Source of the DNA: Proteromonas lacertae | Taxonomy: Eukaryota > Sar > Bigyra > Opalinata > Proteromonadidae | Direction of reading: 5' to 3' | DNA length: 22,809 bases | Assembly: GCA_002245135.1 (NCBI GenBank) | Contig: NGBS01000945.1 | Span: 1 to 22,809, forward strand | Notes under the pieces: generated by a model | Told to the model about the DNA's origin: nothing | Databases searched by the model: none | The model's input: the letters and a program-made list of their open reading frames with translations, nothing else | Made by a program: the position numbers and the translations under genes | Part shown: piece by piece, positions 20,064-22,809 of the stretch | Numbering within the stretch: position 1 is the stretch's first letter | Layout of the letters: each line of letters starts with the position of its first letter

Positions 20064-21783
20064 ATCTTGAAGCGAAGAAAAGGCTAATAGCAATAACAAT
20101 AATAGTTATGAAATATTACCAACCTATACACATGAAGAACAGGAATTATTAATTATCAATACAGAATGAAAGTATTTATATAATAATAATATTGTTAATA
20201 TATAAATATATAGAAATAACTATTGAAGATTTACTTCATATCTTAGAGATAAATAGCAATAAATATATAATGAAGAATCCTCTTTTTATATCTGCCTGTC
20301 AAAGTCAATATGTAATTAACTTATTGATTAAATCTTATAATCATGAAGGATATAATCTGAAGTGTTTAAATTTATAGTTTTTATGGTATTTAGAATACCA
20401 AACCTAAAAGAATTGATGTTAAAATCATTACAACTGAAAAATGATCCAAATTTAATTCATCGATAATCATAGAAGGAATAAAAGATAATTATAGCTTGTG
20501 CTTGAATAATCTCAATTTAGATGATAGTTTGATGAAGTTATTGAGTGAAGAATTAACAGAATATAAATTCCTGAAGAAATTAGACTTAAATGGTATATAA
20601 TATAATATAATATAATAATATAGATAATGAGATAAGTGATATAGGTATAAACTATATAAGTGAAACTTTGTACGAACTTAAGGAGTTGAAAGAGTTGAAT
20701 ATATCCAACAATCGCATCACTAAATATGGAATTAAATATATTGTAGATCATTTATCAGATAATCATCATAATGAATTGAAATCATTAATATGTGAAAGTA
20801 TTATTATTATTATTATATAAATAGACAATATGATTGATGAAGAAGGTGCAGCAATATTGAGTAATGGTTTTAAGTACTTTCCAAATTTAGAATTGTTGAA
20901 TTTATCCAGTATTATTAATATTATTGTTTATGTTTATAATAGATTGTAATATATCAGATATGGGTTGTAAAAGTCTTTCAGATAATTTCCCATCAATATC
21001 TCAACTGAAAATATTATGTTTAAATGATAATAATATTACAGATATTGGAATTAGAGATTTAACTAATTCATTCAAGTCAATAGTGCATTTGAAGAGTTAT
21101 TTATTAATAGTATATTTATATATTATAATTATTATGTTTTATCTATCTATCTATATATATATGTAGATAATATGATAGGAAACAAAGGAATGATTCATTT
21201 AAGTAAGAATATGAAACATATAAGTGAATTGATAGTATTAGAACTATCTAACAACAATATTGATGATGAAGGAATTGAGATATTTGCTCCTGATTTGACT
21301 TGGACAATTAAACTGGAAATATTGAACTTATCAAGTATGTTATATATATATATTATTATTATTATTATTAGATAATAAGATTACATCTGTTGGTATAAAG
21401 GAATTATGTAAATTATTATATGTAATACCTCATTTGAGAGAATTATATTTTGAATTATAATGTTTTACAGAATGATGGTGTAAATGTATTATGTGAGTAT
21501 ATGGAGTATATGTTGTGATTTACAGATATTAGAAATTCAAAGTATATATATATATATAATATTATAGAGAATTACATAAGTGATAGTTGTATGAAAATGT
21601 TATGTAATTGTTTAAGCAGTCTTCCTTATATAAGATGTTTGAATATGTGTGAGAATGATATAACCCCAATCGGTTTTAACTTTAATGATTGAGAATTACA
21701 GAAATTTAATAAATCAATTAGAAATATTGAATATTAAGAATAACAGAATTAATAAAATGAGGAGAATATTAGAAAAAGACTAA
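20064..21783 (+). CDS. Leucine-rich repeat region with repeat-phased introns
   Basis: About eight RI-type LRRs of roughly 28 residues, such as LKILCLNDNNITDIGIRDL and LIVLELSNNNIDDEGIEIF. Introns at 20593-20623 (31 nt), 20798-20824 (27), 20909-20942 (34) and 21335-21371 (37) are all phase 1 and fall at the same place, inside the Asn of the LxLxxN ascending strand; 21542-21567 (26) may be another. Upstream exons (20064-20171, 20214-20370) contain EILPTYTHEEQELL and ITIEDLLHILEIN. Several frame changes occur (near 20150-20170, 20380-20465, 21450-21540). The last frame ends LEILNIKNNRINKM...EKD then TAA at 21781-21783. No start codon or promoter separates it from the pseudokinase, so it is probably the same gene, giving a pseudokinase-LRR architecture. 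Confidence 0.65.
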
Positions 21784-22683
21784 TTGAAATTAACCCTGAG
21801 TTAATATTAAGAATATAGTTATTATATATTTTTGACTTTTTTACAAACTGTATAGTATTATATTCATAATTTTCACATGAAAATCTTTTCATACACCTTT
21901 TAATTGAATTACTATTTACAAGCATACTTTCAATCATCTCAAAATCAAATCTATATTTATCATTATTATCATCATTTTCTTTATTATACTCTGTAAATAG
22001 TTAACTTATTTAAATTATCTATTTCAAATATTCCTTTATAATTAATTTTAACTAGTTTTTCTCTAGGAATTTAATATCAATAATTCTTTTCCAGTGTATA
22101 TTTCATAGAATATACAGCCCAAGGCAAATATATCACTTGAATAAGAATAGTGAGGAGGATTCTTATTCCATAATTCTGGAGATAAATAATTATCATTCTT
22201 TTCTACTATTTCTGATAGTTTTAGCTTTTAGTTTTTTACCATCATCTACTACTAATATATTCTCAGAGTCTAAATATTTGTAAACACATACTTATGATAA
22301 TCTTTCAACTCACTCATCAAATTACTCATATAATCAACTATCTCCTAATTGATAAATAATTCTTTTCCTGTTGTTTCTTGTTTATCATTTCCTTTAAAGT
22401 AACCATTTATGGAAGATTAATTTCATTAATGTCTACTATGTTTTGTTCGTTTAACTTTCTTTCCATCTTATCATCAATAGTCGTTTTATTAGCATCATTT
22501 TCATCATTATGTGTAAATTTCTTTACACTTTTATTTATTTTTCTTAATGCATCAAAATCGGCTGTATTATAACCTATATCTAAAAATATTCATATAGCTG
22601 ATACATGATATATCATTTACTTTTTCATTAATATTGTATGAAATTTCATTAATTAAAGGTAATTCTCTTTCATCTTCCGTCAT
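21749..22683 (-). pseudogene. Broken second kinase-like gene
   Basis: The likely start ATG is at 22683-22681 (MTEDERELPLINEISYNIN), with a 25-nt intron at 22580-22604 leading into GYNTADFDALRKINKS. Kinase-like pieces then follow in different frames: ERKLNEQNIVDINEIN (alpha-C/beta-4-like), KYLDSENILVV (catalytic-loop-like, no HRD), NDNYLSPELWNKNPPHYSYS (P+1/APE-like), SSDIFALGCIFYEIYTGKE (helix F) and MIESMLVNSNSIKRCM (subdomain XI). No DFG is seen. At least three frame interruptions separate them. The 3' end overlaps the convergent LRR gene by about 35 bp. A degenerate paralogue of the pseudokinase is plausible, but no close sequence match is visible. Confidence 0.5.
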
Positions 22684-22809
22684 TTCCAAAACACAATGCA
22701 AAGAAAAAAATAAAATATATAGGTAATAATTACAAGGTAAATTACTTGTTGTACAAATACATTTAAATATCTTACAGAACCTTTCGAAGAAGAAGAAAAC
22801 AGACCTTGG
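22684..22809. other. Right-edge region, nothing recognised
   Basis: About 126 bp upstream of the broken kinase-like gene. It is AT-rich; the final 30 bases are richer in GAA and could be the edge of another gene, but too little is present to tell. Confidence 0.3.

Overview
The window is AT-rich eukaryotic nuclear DNA from a gene-dense unicellular organism. The clearest hallmark is a large set of very short spliceosomal introns. They run mostly 25-37 nt, 31 nt being the commonest length, begin GTAT and end TAG. About two dozen can be placed because removing them restores a continuous protein. Both TAA and TAG act as ordinary stops, so the code looks standard. I cannot name the lineage. A protist or other unicellular eukaryote with ultrashort introns fits; bacteria and animals do not. 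No mobile element, virus copy, RNA gene or CRISPR array could be supported.

Layout. 1-1666 (minus): a kinesin-like protein whose motor fold has lost its nucleotide-binding motifs, followed by an 84-bp (28-residue) coiled-coil repeat array that runs off the left edge. 1808-3244 (plus, divergent from it): a 458-residue protein with a FYVE-like eight-cysteine zinc finger. 3497-12047 (plus): one giant four-exon gene for a 2,813-residue type I membrane protein with about 14 sushi-like modules outside the cell, one transmembrane helix and a 388-residue low-complexity tail. 12048-15491: a gene-poor stretch with debris, including a decayed Hsp70 fragment, a possible MCM-like fragment and an unrecognised two-exon reading frame. 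15492-17197 (plus): a complete CIA2/MIP18 gene with six exons and two small unrecognised genes. 17298-19018 (minus): a ZC2HC1-like zinc-finger protein with a candidate minor-class (U12) intron. 19088-21783 (plus): a pseudokinase followed by leucine-rich repeats, with LRR exons split by phase-1 introns at the same point of the repeat. 21749-22683 (minus): a second, broken kinase-like gene converging on the LRR gene.

How they fit. CIA2 is the one confident housekeeping gene (cytosolic iron-sulfur targeting). The kinesin-like protein, the pseudokinase-LRR locus and the second kinase-like locus all keep a fold while losing catalytic residues. The giant receptor is the surface or adhesion candidate. 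Frame interruptions cluster in the coiled-coil array, the pseudokinase-LRR locus and the right-hand kinase, whereas the giant gene, CIA2 and both zinc-finger genes read cleanly once spliced. This points to local decay or recent duplication, although single-base assembly errors at homopolymers cannot be excluded. All exon models come from reading frame and splice motifs only; no transcript data were available.
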